A program made the position numbers and the translations under genes. Of a stretch of DNA of 5,614 bases, positions 1-5,338 are shown piece by piece. Numbering within the stretch: the stretch's first letter is position 1; every line of letters starts with the position of its first letter. The notes under the pieces are model-generated. The model saw only the letters and a list, made by a program, of their open reading frames with translations. It made no database searches and had not been told where the DNA came from. Source of the stretch: an uncultured Tepidimonas sp. (GTDB lineage Bacteria; Pseudomonadota; Gammaproteobacteria; Burkholderiales; Burkholderiaceae_C); contig CALEDU010000190.1 in the NCBI GenBank assembly GCA_937949455.1, positions 1-5,614 of the forward strand, read 5' to 3'.

Positions 1-737
1 GCCGCACGCACATAATCGAGCTGTCGGTTGCGCAAAAACTCGGCTCGCACATAGTCGGCCAGCCCCATCCAGCCAAACAGGCTCAGCAACACCAGCAGCA
101 GTGTGATGCTCGGTGCAAACACGGCGCTGAAGATGATGAGCAGATACAGCTCCGGCATGGAGGACCAAATCTCGATGAGCCGCTGCATCGTGAGGTCGAG
201 CCGGCCGCCAAAATAGCCCTGTACCGCGCCGGCGAGCACCCCCAGCACCACACCGATGGCGGTGAGCGCCAGCGCAAATAACACGCTGATGCGAAAACCA
301 TAGATCAGCTGCGCCAACAGATCGCGCCCGCGGTCGTCGGTGCCCAGCAAGTTGGCGCGGCTGGGCGGCGCGGGGTGCGGCCCAGGTGCCCAGTAATTGA
401 GCGCCTGGGGACCATACGGGTTGGGCGGGTACAGCGCCCAATTGCCGCCAGTGCTCAGCCGTTCACGCACATAGGGGTCCAGATAGTCGGCGGGCGCCTC
501 GAAGTCGCCGCCAAAGGTGGTCTCTGGATAGTCGTGCAACAACGGAAGATACCACCGGCCCTCGTAGCGCACCAGCAAGGGGCGATCGTTGGACAGCACC
601 TCGGCCAATAGGCTGGCCAGCACCATCGCCGCAAACAGCACCAGGCTCCACCAGCCGAGCCGATTGCGCGCGAAGCGCCGCCAGGCCCGCCGAGCCGGGC
701 TCGGGGAGGCGTGTGGGGCATCAATCGAACTTGACAC
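1..737 (-). CDS. yejE: YejE-type inner-membrane permease of a peptide ABC importer (partial, C-terminus beyond window)
   Basis: This is the second permease of a Yej-type oligopeptide importer, the system that in enterobacteria also takes up microcin C. 245 complete codons are visible; E. coli YejE has about 341 residues, so roughly 100 C-terminal residues lie off the left edge. Seen: a basic N-terminus, a first membrane segment at about residues 29-48, then the family-typical periplasmic stretch with NDRPLLVRYEGRWYLPLL, FGGDFEAPADYLDP and PPSRANLLGTDDRGRDLLA. More membrane helices follow (about 150-172 and 195-225). The fragment ends in FLRNRQLDYVRAA, the start of the EAA loop that contacts the ATPase. 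The start is a GTG at 737-735, inside the end of yejB (17-bp overlap), with a weak GGGTGGA upstream, which suggests translational coupling. The ATG at 721-719 is in another frame. The family assignment is very secure; the start is fairly secure. Confidence 0.95.
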   Translation of the reverse strand, partial: MSSSIDAPHASPSPARRAWRRFARNRLGWWSLVLFAAMVLASLLAEVLSNDRPLLVRYEGRWYLPLLHDYPETTFGGDFEAPADYLDPYVRERLSTGGNWALYPPNPYGPQALNYWAPGPHPAPPSRANLLGTDDRGRDLLAQLIYGFRISVLFALALTAIGVVLGVLAGAVQGYFGGRLDLTMQRLIEIWSSMPELYLLIIFSAVFAPSITLLLVLLSLFGWMGLADYVRAEFLRNRQLDYVRA

Positions 738-1749
738 GGGGGTCCACCCAGACGTAGCAAAGGTCGCTGACCAGCTTGGTGACCAGCCCGATCAGCGTAA
801 ACAAAAACAGCGTGCCCATGACCACCGGATAGTCGCGACGGATCACACTCTCATAACTCAGCAGCCCCAGACCATCGAGCGAAAACAGCGTCTCGATCAG
901 CAGGCTGCCGGTGAAAAACGCCCCGATGAACGCGGCCGGAAAACCGGTCACGATCGGAATCATCGCGTTGCGCAGCACATGCTTCCAGAGTACCTGCCGC
1001 TCGCTCAAGCCCTTGGCGCGCGCCACCAGGACGTACTGCTTGCGGATTTCCTCCAAAAAGGCATTCTTGGTCAGCATCGCCGTCACGGCAAAACTGCCCA
1101 GCACCATCGACAGCACCGGCAGCGTGATGTGCCACAGGTAATCGACGATGCGCGCTGGCCACGACAGCTCGGCCCAGTGGTCGCTGACCAGCCCGCGCAG
1201 CGGAAACCACTGCAGCTGCCCGCCAAAGACCACCAGCAGCGCCACTCCGAGCACGAAGCCGGGAATCGCATACGCCACCAGAATGATCAGGGAGGTGACG
1301 ACATCGAAGCGCGAGCCGGCACGCACGGCCTTGGCCACGCCCAGGGGCACGGCCACCGCATAGCTGATGACGAAGGTCCACAGGCCCAAACTCATCGACA
1401 CGGGCAGCTTCTCCCAGATCAGCTGCGCCACGGGCTTGTTCTGGAAAAAGCTCTGCCCCAGATCGAAACGCGCGAACTGCCGCAGCATTTGCCAGAAGCG
1501 CTCATGCGGTGGCTTGTCGAATCCGTAGAGCGCCTTGATCTGCTCCAGCCGCTGGGGGTCCACCCCCTGCGCCCCCCGGTAGGCCGATCCCCCGCCCTCG
1601 GTGCCTGCCCCCAATCCGGCACGGGCCTCGGCCAGATACTGGTCCACCGGCCCGCCGGGCACAAACTGAATCACGACGAAAGTCAGCAACAACACCCCGA
1701 ACAGCGTCGGGATCATCAACAGCAGACGTTTGAAGAGGTAAGCCCACAT
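721..1749 (-). CDS. yejB: YejB-type inner-membrane permease of a peptide ABC importer
   Basis: First permease of the Yej oligopeptide importer, 342 residues (E. coli YejB 364). Visible family marks are the N-terminus MWAYLFKRLLLMIPTLFGV with a first membrane helix at about residues 5-30 and then the FVPGGPVDQ motif. Next come YGFDKPPHERFWQML, the SLGLW and AIPGFVLGVALLVVF helices and FPLRGLVS. The ATPase-contact EAA loop at about residues 238-265 contains KQYVLVARAKGLSERQVLW and then LRNAMIP. The end is VDPRVKFD. It is shorter than the E. coli protein mainly in the Gly-rich linker at about residues 44-62. The ATG at 1749 is chosen because GGGAG lies 8 bases upstream and the residues after it align with the YejB N-terminus. 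An in-frame start at 1797 would add 16 residues that overlap the end of yejA. The gene lies 14 bp after yejA and overlaps yejE, so the three are almost certainly one transcript. Confidence 0.97.
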   Translation of the reverse strand: MWAYLFKRLLLMIPTLFGVLLLTFVVIQFVPGGPVDQYLAEARAGLGAGTEGGGSAYRGAQGVDPQRLEQIKALYGFDKPPHERFWQMLRQFARFDLGQSFFQNKPVAQLIWEKLPVSMSLGLWTFVISYAVAVPLGVAKAVRAGSRFDVVTSLIILVAYAIPGFVLGVALLVVFGGQLQWFPLRGLVSDHWAELSWPARIVDYLWHITLPVLSMVLGSFAVTAMLTKNAFLEEIRKQYVLVARAKGLSERQVLWKHVLRNAMIPIVTGFPAAFIGAFFTGSLLIETLFSLDGLGLLSYESVIRRDYPVVMGTLFLFTLIGLVTKLVSDLCYVWVDPRVKFD

Positions 1750-1757
1750 GGTTGGCG

Positions 1758-1762
1758 CTCCC
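1758..1762 (-). promoter_or_regulatory. Ribosome binding site of yejB (decides its start)
   Basis: GGGAG on the minus strand, 8 bases before the ATG at 1749 and directly after the yejA stop codon (1766-1764). It supports the ATG at 1749 over the longer in-frame ATG at 1797. Confidence 0.7.
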
Positions 1763-1763
1763 G

Positions 1764-3593
1764 TCAACGGGCGGCAGGGGCAGCCGATGTCGCCCACCAG
1801 GTTTCGATCGCCCAGCCCTCGCCGCTGGCATACGGGGGCATGTCAGCGGGGCGCGCCAGGCGCCAGGCGTTGTAGGCCATGCGGTGCGTGGGCGCCGACC
1901 ATTGGGGAATCAGCACCTGACTGTGGGCCACCACCCGCTCCAGCGCCCGGCACGCCGCCAAGAATGCCGGCTCGGTGTCGGCCTGCACCATGCGTGCGAT
2001 CAGATCGTCCACCGCAGGACTGGCCAGTCCGCTGAAATTGCCGGAGTCCTCGGTGCGGGCGGCGACGCTGCCGAACAGGTCCGCATACTCCGCACCCGGG
2101 CTGTGCGTGCCCTGGAACGCCAGCGAAATCACATCGAAGTCGAAGGTACGCAGCCGCTGCTGATAGAGCGCAAAGTCCACCGGCCGGAAGCGCAGCTCCA
2201 CGCCCAGGCGCGCCAGGTTGCGCGCCCATGGCGTGACGACGCGCGCGCCTGCCTCGTTGCTGTCCAGGTACTCCAGCACCAGCGGCTGCCCCTGCGCGTT
2301 GCGCAGCGCGCCGTCGCGATAGGTCCAACCCGCCTGGCGCAGCAGTGCCTGCGCCAGGCGCAGGTTGGCGCGCAGCCGCTCGGGTGTACCGGCCACCGGT
2401 GGCGCATACATCGGCCCGAACACTTCCGGCGGCAGCTGCGCGCGCCAGGGCTCCAACAGCCGGCGCTGTGCGGCGTCCGGCTCGCCGCGCGCGGCGCAGG
2501 CGGTGTTGCCAAACAGCCCGCGCACGCGCTCGTAGCTGCCGTAGAACAGCCGCTCGTTCATCCACTCGAAGTCCAGCGCCAGCGCCAGCGCCTGGCGCAC
2601 ACGCCGATCGTCGAGCGGCGGGCGGCGGGTGTTGAGCACATAGCTTTGAAACCCCGTGGGCAGTTGGTGGCGAAACTCGGCCTTGACCAGCTCGCCGCGG
2701 TCGAAGCGCTGCCCCTTGACGCGCCGCGCCCAGTCACCGGCAGAGAAAAAGCGCATCAGGTCGAACTCGCCGGCCTTGAGCGCCTCCAGCCGCGCGGTGT
2801 TGTCCTTGTAGATTTTGACGGTGATGCGGTCGAAGTTGAAGGTGCCGCGCCGCACCGGTAGGTCGCGCGCCCAGTAGTCGGCGTCGCGCACATAGGTGAT
2901 GTCCCTGCCGAACTTGACCGGCCCGATGCGATACGGCCCGCTGCCGATCGGTATGTCCATCACCACCTCGTTGAACGGCTTGCGCAGGCCTGTCGCAGGA
3001 TCCACCCCCCAGTCGCGGCTGAAGATTGGGATGCCGCCCACCGTCAGCGGCAGCTCGCGGTTCGGGGCCTTGAAGCGAAAGCGCACCGTGCGCGCATCCA
3101 GCACGTCTACGCCCTCCAGATCGGCCAAGATGGTCTTGTACGCAGGGGAGGTGTGCGGCCCGAGCAGTGTCTCGAAGGTGTGGCGCACATCCTCGGCCTG
3201 CACCGGTTTGCCGTTATGAAAACGCGCCTCGCGCCGCAGGCGGAAGGTGGCACTCAGCCGGTCCGGTGCCAGCTGCACATCCTCGGCCAGCAGCCCGTAG
3301 GCGGCGCCGGTCTCGTCGGCCGCGCCAGCCAACAAGCTGTCGAACAGCAGGTCCGACAGGTAGGCCGGCGCACTGCCGCGCAGCGTAAACGGGTTGTACT
3401 TATCGAACGTGGAGGTGCGCAGATTGCTGACCAAGCGCAGCTCACCGCCCTTGGGTGCATCGGGGTTGACGTAATCGAAGTGGGCAAAGCCCGGTGGATA
3501 CTTGAGGTGCCCCCACAGCGCATAGCCGTGCGCAGCCCAGACCGGTGCTGCCAGCGCCAGCAGCGCCAGCAGCGCCCCTGGCCATTGACGCAC
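1764..3593 (-). CDS. yejA: YejA-type periplasmic oligopeptide-binding protein of an ABC importer
   Basis: Solute-binding protein of the family 5 extracellular type (SBP_bac_5, DppA/OppA-like), delivering peptides to YejBE. From the GTG at 3593 it has 609 residues (E. coli YejA 604). Residues 1-20 form a compact Sec signal peptide: Arg2, a Leu/Ala core and a VWA cleavage end. No lipobox cysteine follows, so a soluble periplasmic protein is expected. Family marks in order: FAHFDYVNPDAPKGGEL (about 36-51), EARFHNGKPVQAEDVRHTFE, IGSGPYRI, VRDADYWARDLPVRRGTFNFD, VRQALALALDFEWMNERLFY and a C-terminal ETWW. The start is uncertain. An in-frame ATG at 3722 would add 43 residues, but neither start has a clear Shine-Dalgarno. 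The extra stretch has lower third-position GC (about two thirds by hand count), would bury the signal peptide behind a long Arg/Cys/Trp-rich leader, and would leave only 43 bp for two divergent promoters. The product is very secure; the start is moderately so. Confidence 0.95.
   Translation of the reverse strand: MRQWPGALLALLALAAPVWAAHGYALWGHLKYPPGFAHFDYVNPDAPKGGELRLVSNLRTSTFDKYNPFTLRGSAPAYLSDLLFDSLLAGAADETGAAYGLLAEDVQLAPDRLSATFRLRREARFHNGKPVQAEDVRHTFETLLGPHTSPAYKTILADLEGVDVLDARTVRFRFKAPNRELPLTVGGIPIFSRDWGVDPATGLRKPFNEVVMDIPIGSGPYRIGPVKFGRDITYVRDADYWARDLPVRRGTFNFDRITVKIYKDNTARLEALKAGEFDLMRFFSAGDWARRVKGQRFDRGELVKAEFRHQLPTGFQSYVLNTRRPPLDDRRVRQALALALDFEWMNERLFYGSYERVRGLFGNTACAARGEPDAAQRRLLEPWRAQLPPEVFGPMYAPPVAGTPERLRANLRLAQALLRQAGWTYRDGALRNAQGQPLVLEYLDSNEAGARVVTPWARNLARLGVELRFRPVDFALYQQRLRTFDFDVISLAFQGTHSPGAEYADLFGSVAARTEDSGNFSGLASPAVDDLIARMVQADTEPAFLAACRALERVVAHSQVLIPQWSAPTHRMAYNAWRLARPADMPPYASGEGWAIETWWATSAAPAAR
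2331..2360. repeat. Perfect 12-bp stem-loop inside yejA
   Basis: CGCCTGGCGCAG at 2331-2342 is the exact reverse complement of CTGCGCCAGGCG at 2349-2360, with the six-base loop CAGTGC between. It lies in the yejA coding region over the residues RLAQALLRQA. No U-tract follows on the coding strand, so it is not an obvious terminator. Codon choice for alternating Leu, Arg, Gln and Ala may explain it. Confidence 0.6.
3552..3576. repeat. 9-bp tandem repeat (about 2.8 copies) in the yejA signal peptide
   Basis: Unit CAGCGCCAG on the plus strand at 3552-3560 and 3561-3569, with a partial third copy at 3570-3576. On the coding strand it gives the Leu-Leu-Ala repeats of the signal-peptide hydrophobic core. 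A gain or loss of one unit stays in frame and would change the core by three residues. Confidence 0.7.
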
Positions 3594-3606
3594 AGGGGCC
3601 GCTGCC

Positions 3607-3620
3607 CACTGGGCCCAGTG
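3607..3620. repeat. 14-bp perfect palindrome upstream of yejA
   Basis: CACTGGGCCCAGTG reads identically on both strands and lies 13 bases before the GTG chosen as yejA start. It could be an operator for a dimeric regulator, a leader hairpin or chance; the sequence alone does not decide. Confidence 0.45.
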
Positions 3621-3637
3621 CCACAGAACGCCAGGCG

Positions 3638-3695
3638 CTCCTGCGTTCCCCACTGCGCCGCGACGGCAGCGGCAAGAGCGAAGAAAACGCAGGAG
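3638..3695. repeat. 10-bp inverted repeat in the yejA leader, possible RNA stem
   Basis: CTCCTGCGTT at 3638-3647 is the exact reverse complement of AACGCAGGAG at 3686-3695, with 38 bases between. In the minus-strand transcript the stem could extend inward by four G-U or G-C pairs. The loop contains its own GCCGC/GCGGC pairing. The inner arm carries AGGAG on the minus strand, a ribosome-binding-like sequence, but no in-frame ATG or GTG follows at a suitable distance. Confidence 0.5.
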
Positions 3696-3751
3696 ATTTA
3701 GCGGGCGCAGCCGGTCGTGCATGCGACAATTCTGCAGGATTTTTGCATCAC

Positions 3752-3757
3752 GAGGAG
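3752..3757 (+). promoter_or_regulatory. Ribosome binding site of fabI
   Basis: GAGGAG ends 8 bases before the ATG at 3766. A second ATG at 3759 is only one base away from the site and is in the wrong frame for FabI, so this site fixes the fabI start. Confidence 0.85.
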
Positions 3758-3765
3758 CATGAACG

Positions 3766-4392
3766 ATGGGTTTTCTGGCCGGCAAAAAGCTGCTCATCAC
3801 CGGGGTATTGTCCAACCGCTCGATCGCCTACGGCATCGCGCGCGCCTGCCGCGCCCAGGGGGCGGAACTGGCCTTCAGCTACGTCGGGGAGCGCTTCAAG
3901 GATCGCATCACAGAGTTTGCCGCCGAGTTTGGCTCCAAGCTCGTGTTTGAATGCGACGTCTCGGACGACGCTCACATCGAGCGGCTGTTTCAGGATTTGT
4001 CGGCGCATTGGCCAAAGTTCGACGGCTTCGTGCACAGCATCGGCTATGCGCCGCGCGAGGCCATCGCGGGCGACTTCCTCGATGGCTTGTCGCGCGAGGC
4101 TTACCGCACCGCGCACGAAATCAGCGCCTACAGCTTCCCCGCCATGGCCAAGGCCGCACTGCCCTACCTGAATGACCAGGCCGCATTGCTGACGCTGACC
4201 TACCTGGGCAGCGTGCGCATGGTGCCCGCCTACAACACCATGGGCCTGGCCAAGGCGAGCCTGGAGGCCAGCGTCCGCTACCTGGCCGAGTCGCTGGGCA
4301 GCCGCCGGCGCGGCTGGCGTGTCAACGCCATCTCAGCCGGTCCGATCAAGACGTTGGCCGCCAGCGGCATAAGGGCTTCGGCAAGATCCTGA
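3766..4392 (+). CDS. fabI: Enoyl-[acyl-carrier-protein] reductase FabI, truncated by a frameshift
   Basis: NADH-dependent enoyl-ACP reductase, the last step of each cytoplasmic fatty-acid elongation round; short-chain dehydrogenase fold. The frame gives 208 residues, against 262 in E. coli. Seen: the cofactor motif [11 protein letters not shown] (13-23), CDV at 63-65, [12 protein letters not shown] with Gly93 at the triclosan/substrate pocket, Tyr146, and the catalytic Tyr156-x6-Lys163 pair. All numbering matches E. coli FabI up to residue 178. [12 protein letters not shown] (190-201) follows, two positions later than in E. coli. After Gly201-Ile202 the frame runs into RASARS and a stop, because one base is missing between 4370 and 4371. 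The rest of FabI continues in the next frame to 4571. The truncated product lacks the end of the substrate loop and the C-terminal assembly region and should not work. Because fabI is often essential, a sequencing error is quite possible. It diverges from yejA. Confidence 0.93.
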   Translation: MGFLAGKKLLITGVLSNRSIAYGIARACRAQGAELAFSYVGERFKDRITEFAAEFGSKLVFECDVSDDAHIERLFQDLSAHWPKFDGFVHSIGYAPREAIAGDFLDGLSREAYRTAHEISAYSFPAMAKAALPYLNDQAALLTLTYLGSVRMVPAYNTMGLAKASLEASVRYLAESLGSRRRGWRVNAISAGPIKTLAASGIRASARS

Positions 4393-4571
4393 GCGTGGTG
4401 GAGAGCAACGCTCCGATCCGCCGCAACGTCACCATCGACGATGTCGGCCACACGGCAGCGTTTTTGCTCAGCGACCTGGCGGCCGGCATCAGCGCCGAGG
4501 TTATCTATGTCGATGGGGGCTTTAGTCAGGTGATGGGCGGGCTGGCGGCCAGCGACGCCGACCAGGCGTGA
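4371..4571 (+). pseudogene. fabI: Out-of-frame C-terminal part of FabI (66 residues)
   Basis: In this frame the sequence gives [18 protein letters not shown], then [34 protein letters not shown] and a stop at 4569-4571. This is exactly the FabI C-terminus (E. coli: [20 protein letters not shown], then HVDGGFS). Joining it to residue 202 of the upstream frame, by restoring one base at GGCAT/AAGGGC (for example a C), gives a normal 268-residue FabI. There is no start codon with a ribosome site here, so on its own it is not a gene. The coding quality is fully intact on both sides of the break, so the lesion is either very recent or a sequencing or assembly error. Confidence 0.92.
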
Positions 4572-4579
4572 GCCGGCTC
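4570..4579. repeat. 10-bp palindrome at the convergent fabI/cytochrome junction
   Basis: GAGCCGGCTC is self-complementary and overlaps the fabI stop codon; only 16 bp separate the two convergent stops. It has no loop and no T-tract on either strand, so I do not call it a terminator. No clear terminator for either gene is visible. Confidence 0.35.
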
Positions 4580-4587
4580 GCGGGCCA

Positions 4588-5214
4588 TCATTTCAGGTTG
4601 CCCAGGTAGGTCGCGACAGCCTCCAGCTCCAGGTCGCTCACGCGGTGCGACATGACGCGCATGATGGCGTTGTCGCGGTTGCCCGCGCGCTCCCTAAACG
4701 CCAGCACCTGGCGGACGATGTACTGCGGGTGTTGACCGGCCAGGCGCGGCAGCTCGGTGGTGCCGTTCGCGCCGGGCCCATGGCATGTGGCGCACGGCGG
4801 CAGGCCCGTATGACGGTTGCCCCGTTCGTACACATAGCGCCCTACCGCCAGCAGCAGTTCGTCCCCGCTGGGTGTGTGCCCCGGCTTTTGGCGCGCGTAG
4901 TATTCGGCCACCGCCTCGATGTCGCTGGGGCTCAGGCCTTTGACCTTTTCGGTCATCGCCGTGTCTTTGCGCTCGCCGCTGGCAAAGGCCTGGAGCTGGC
5001 GCGCCAGATACAAGGCGTTCTGGCCCGCCAGACGAGGGAAATTGGGCGCCACGCCCTGCCCGCACGGTCCGTGGCAGACCGCGCAACGGTCCCGGGCGAT
5101 GACCTCGCCGATCACCAGCGGATCGGTGGGCTGGGCCTGCGCCCCCCACGCCAGCATGCCCATGCCCACCGCTGCGATCGTGCGGCGCAGCGCCATCTGC
5201 CAAGCCTTGCTCAT
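4588..5214 (-). CDS. Periplasmic diheme c-type cytochrome, c4-like
   Basis: 208-residue exported electron-transfer protein with two class I cytochrome c domains. Residues 1-28 are a Sec signal peptide ending AWGAQAQ. Heme-binding motifs are CAVCH (44-48) and CATCH (141-145). The likely distal Met ligands are Met87 and Met185, at equivalent places in the two halves. The halves are clearly a duplication: PNFPRLAGQNALYLARQLQAF in the first and TELPRLAGQHPQYIVRQVLAF in the second. This layout and length fit cytochrome c4 and related c553-type proteins, which pass electrons to terminal oxidases or other reductases; the partner cannot be read from this window. An extra Cys51 stands just after the first heme motif (CHGPCGQG), which is not typical. 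The start at 5214 is supported by GGAGG five bases upstream. It is convergent with fabI and lies downstream of lpdA on the same strand, with its own likely FNR-type promoter. Confidence 0.93.
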   Translation of the reverse strand: MSKAWQMALRRTIAAVGMGMLAWGAQAQPTDPLVIGEVIARDRCAVCHGPCGQGVAPNFPRLAGQNALYLARQLQAFASGERKDTAMTEKVKGLSPSDIEAVAEYYARQKPGHTPSGDELLLAVGRYVYERGNRHTGLPPCATCHGPGANGTTELPRLAGQHPQYIVRQVLAFRERAGNRDNAIMRVMSHRVSDLELEAVATYLGNLK

Positions 5215-5217
5215 GTG

Positions 5218-5224
5218 TCCCTCC
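5218..5224 (-). promoter_or_regulatory. Ribosome binding site of the diheme cytochrome gene
   Basis: GGAGGGA on the minus strand, close to the anti-Shine-Dalgarno complement; its GGAGG core ends five bases before the ATG at 5214. It settles the start codon. Confidence 0.85.
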
Positions 5225-5264
5225 AGGAATAGATGCTGGGTAGGCTCAACCGCCCCCCGCCGTC

Positions 5265-5270
5265 ATCCTA
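5265..5270 (-). promoter_or_regulatory. Predicted -10 box of the cytochrome promoter
   Basis: TAGGAT on the minus strand matches four of six positions of TATAAT. Its centre is 32 bp from the centre of the palindrome at 5293-5306, the spacing expected of a class II FNR/CRP-activated promoter. The implied transcript start is a G at 5258, leaving a 44-base leader before the ATG. Confidence 0.5.
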
Positions 5271-5292
5271 GGAGAAACCCCCATGCGCGACT

Positions 5293-5306
5293 TTGACGCG
5301 CGTCAA
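5293..5306. promoter_or_regulatory. FNR/ANR/DNR-family binding site upstream of the cytochrome gene
   Basis: TTGACGCGCGTCAA is a perfect 14-bp palindrome of the form TTGAC-N4-GTCAA. The FNR/ANR consensus is TTGAT-N4-ATCAA, and DNR/NNR-type regulators use close variants with C and G at the inner positions. Its centre (5299.5) is exactly 41.5 bp upstream of the start predicted from the -10 box, the class II activating position. Control by low oxygen, or by nitric oxide if a DNR-type regulator is present, is inferred. Which regulator of the family binds cannot be told from the site. Confidence 0.65.
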
Positions 5307-5338
5307 CGCCGCTTCATTGGCGTGTGCTGGCCGATGCC

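Larger units (their letters stand above)
3594..3765. promoter_or_regulatory. Divergent yejA/fabI intergenic and leader region
   Basis: This 172-bp stretch separates the start codon chosen for yejA (minus) from fabI (plus), so it should carry both promoters. I could not find a convincing pair of -35 and -10 hexamers for either gene. The best fabI -10 candidate is GACAAT at 3724-3729, which lacks a good -35. The region contains a separated 10-bp inverted repeat (3638-3647 with 3686-3695) and a 14-bp perfect palindrome (3607-3620). If yejA instead starts at the ATG at 3722, bases 3594-3722 are coding and the intergenic gap shrinks to 43 bp. Confidence 0.55.

Noticed and set aside
719..721. ATG overlapping the yejB stop (TGATG) as start of yejE
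   Set aside because: It is in a different frame from YejE and leads to a protein without the family motifs; the correct frame starts at the GTG at 737.
589..1875. Long open frame (428 codons) on the plus strand across yejB
   Set aside because: It lies antisense to a certain YejB gene. Its protein is rich in Arg, Gln and His with no domain character, typical of antisense frames in high-GC DNA.
1752..2861. Long open frame (369 codons) on the plus strand across yejA
   Set aside because: Antisense to the well-supported YejA gene, with the same low-complexity Arg/Gln/Ala composition and no recognisable domain.
3594..3815. N-terminal extension of yejA up to an ATG at 3815
   Set aside because: It would run into the start of fabI and over its ribosome site; the residues gained have no YejA or signal-peptide character.
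4365..4376. Programmed ribosomal frameshifting in fabI
   Set aside because: No slippery heptamer (the site reads C ATA AGG), and fabI is not known for recoding. A missing base is simpler.
4570..4587. Bidirectional terminator between fabI and the cytochrome gene
   Set aside because: The palindrome has no loop and no T-rich tract on either side, so it does not fit an intrinsic terminator.
5306..5323. Terminator hairpin after lpdA
   Set aside because: Only a five-base ACGCC/GGCGT stem with an eight-base loop and no T-tract.
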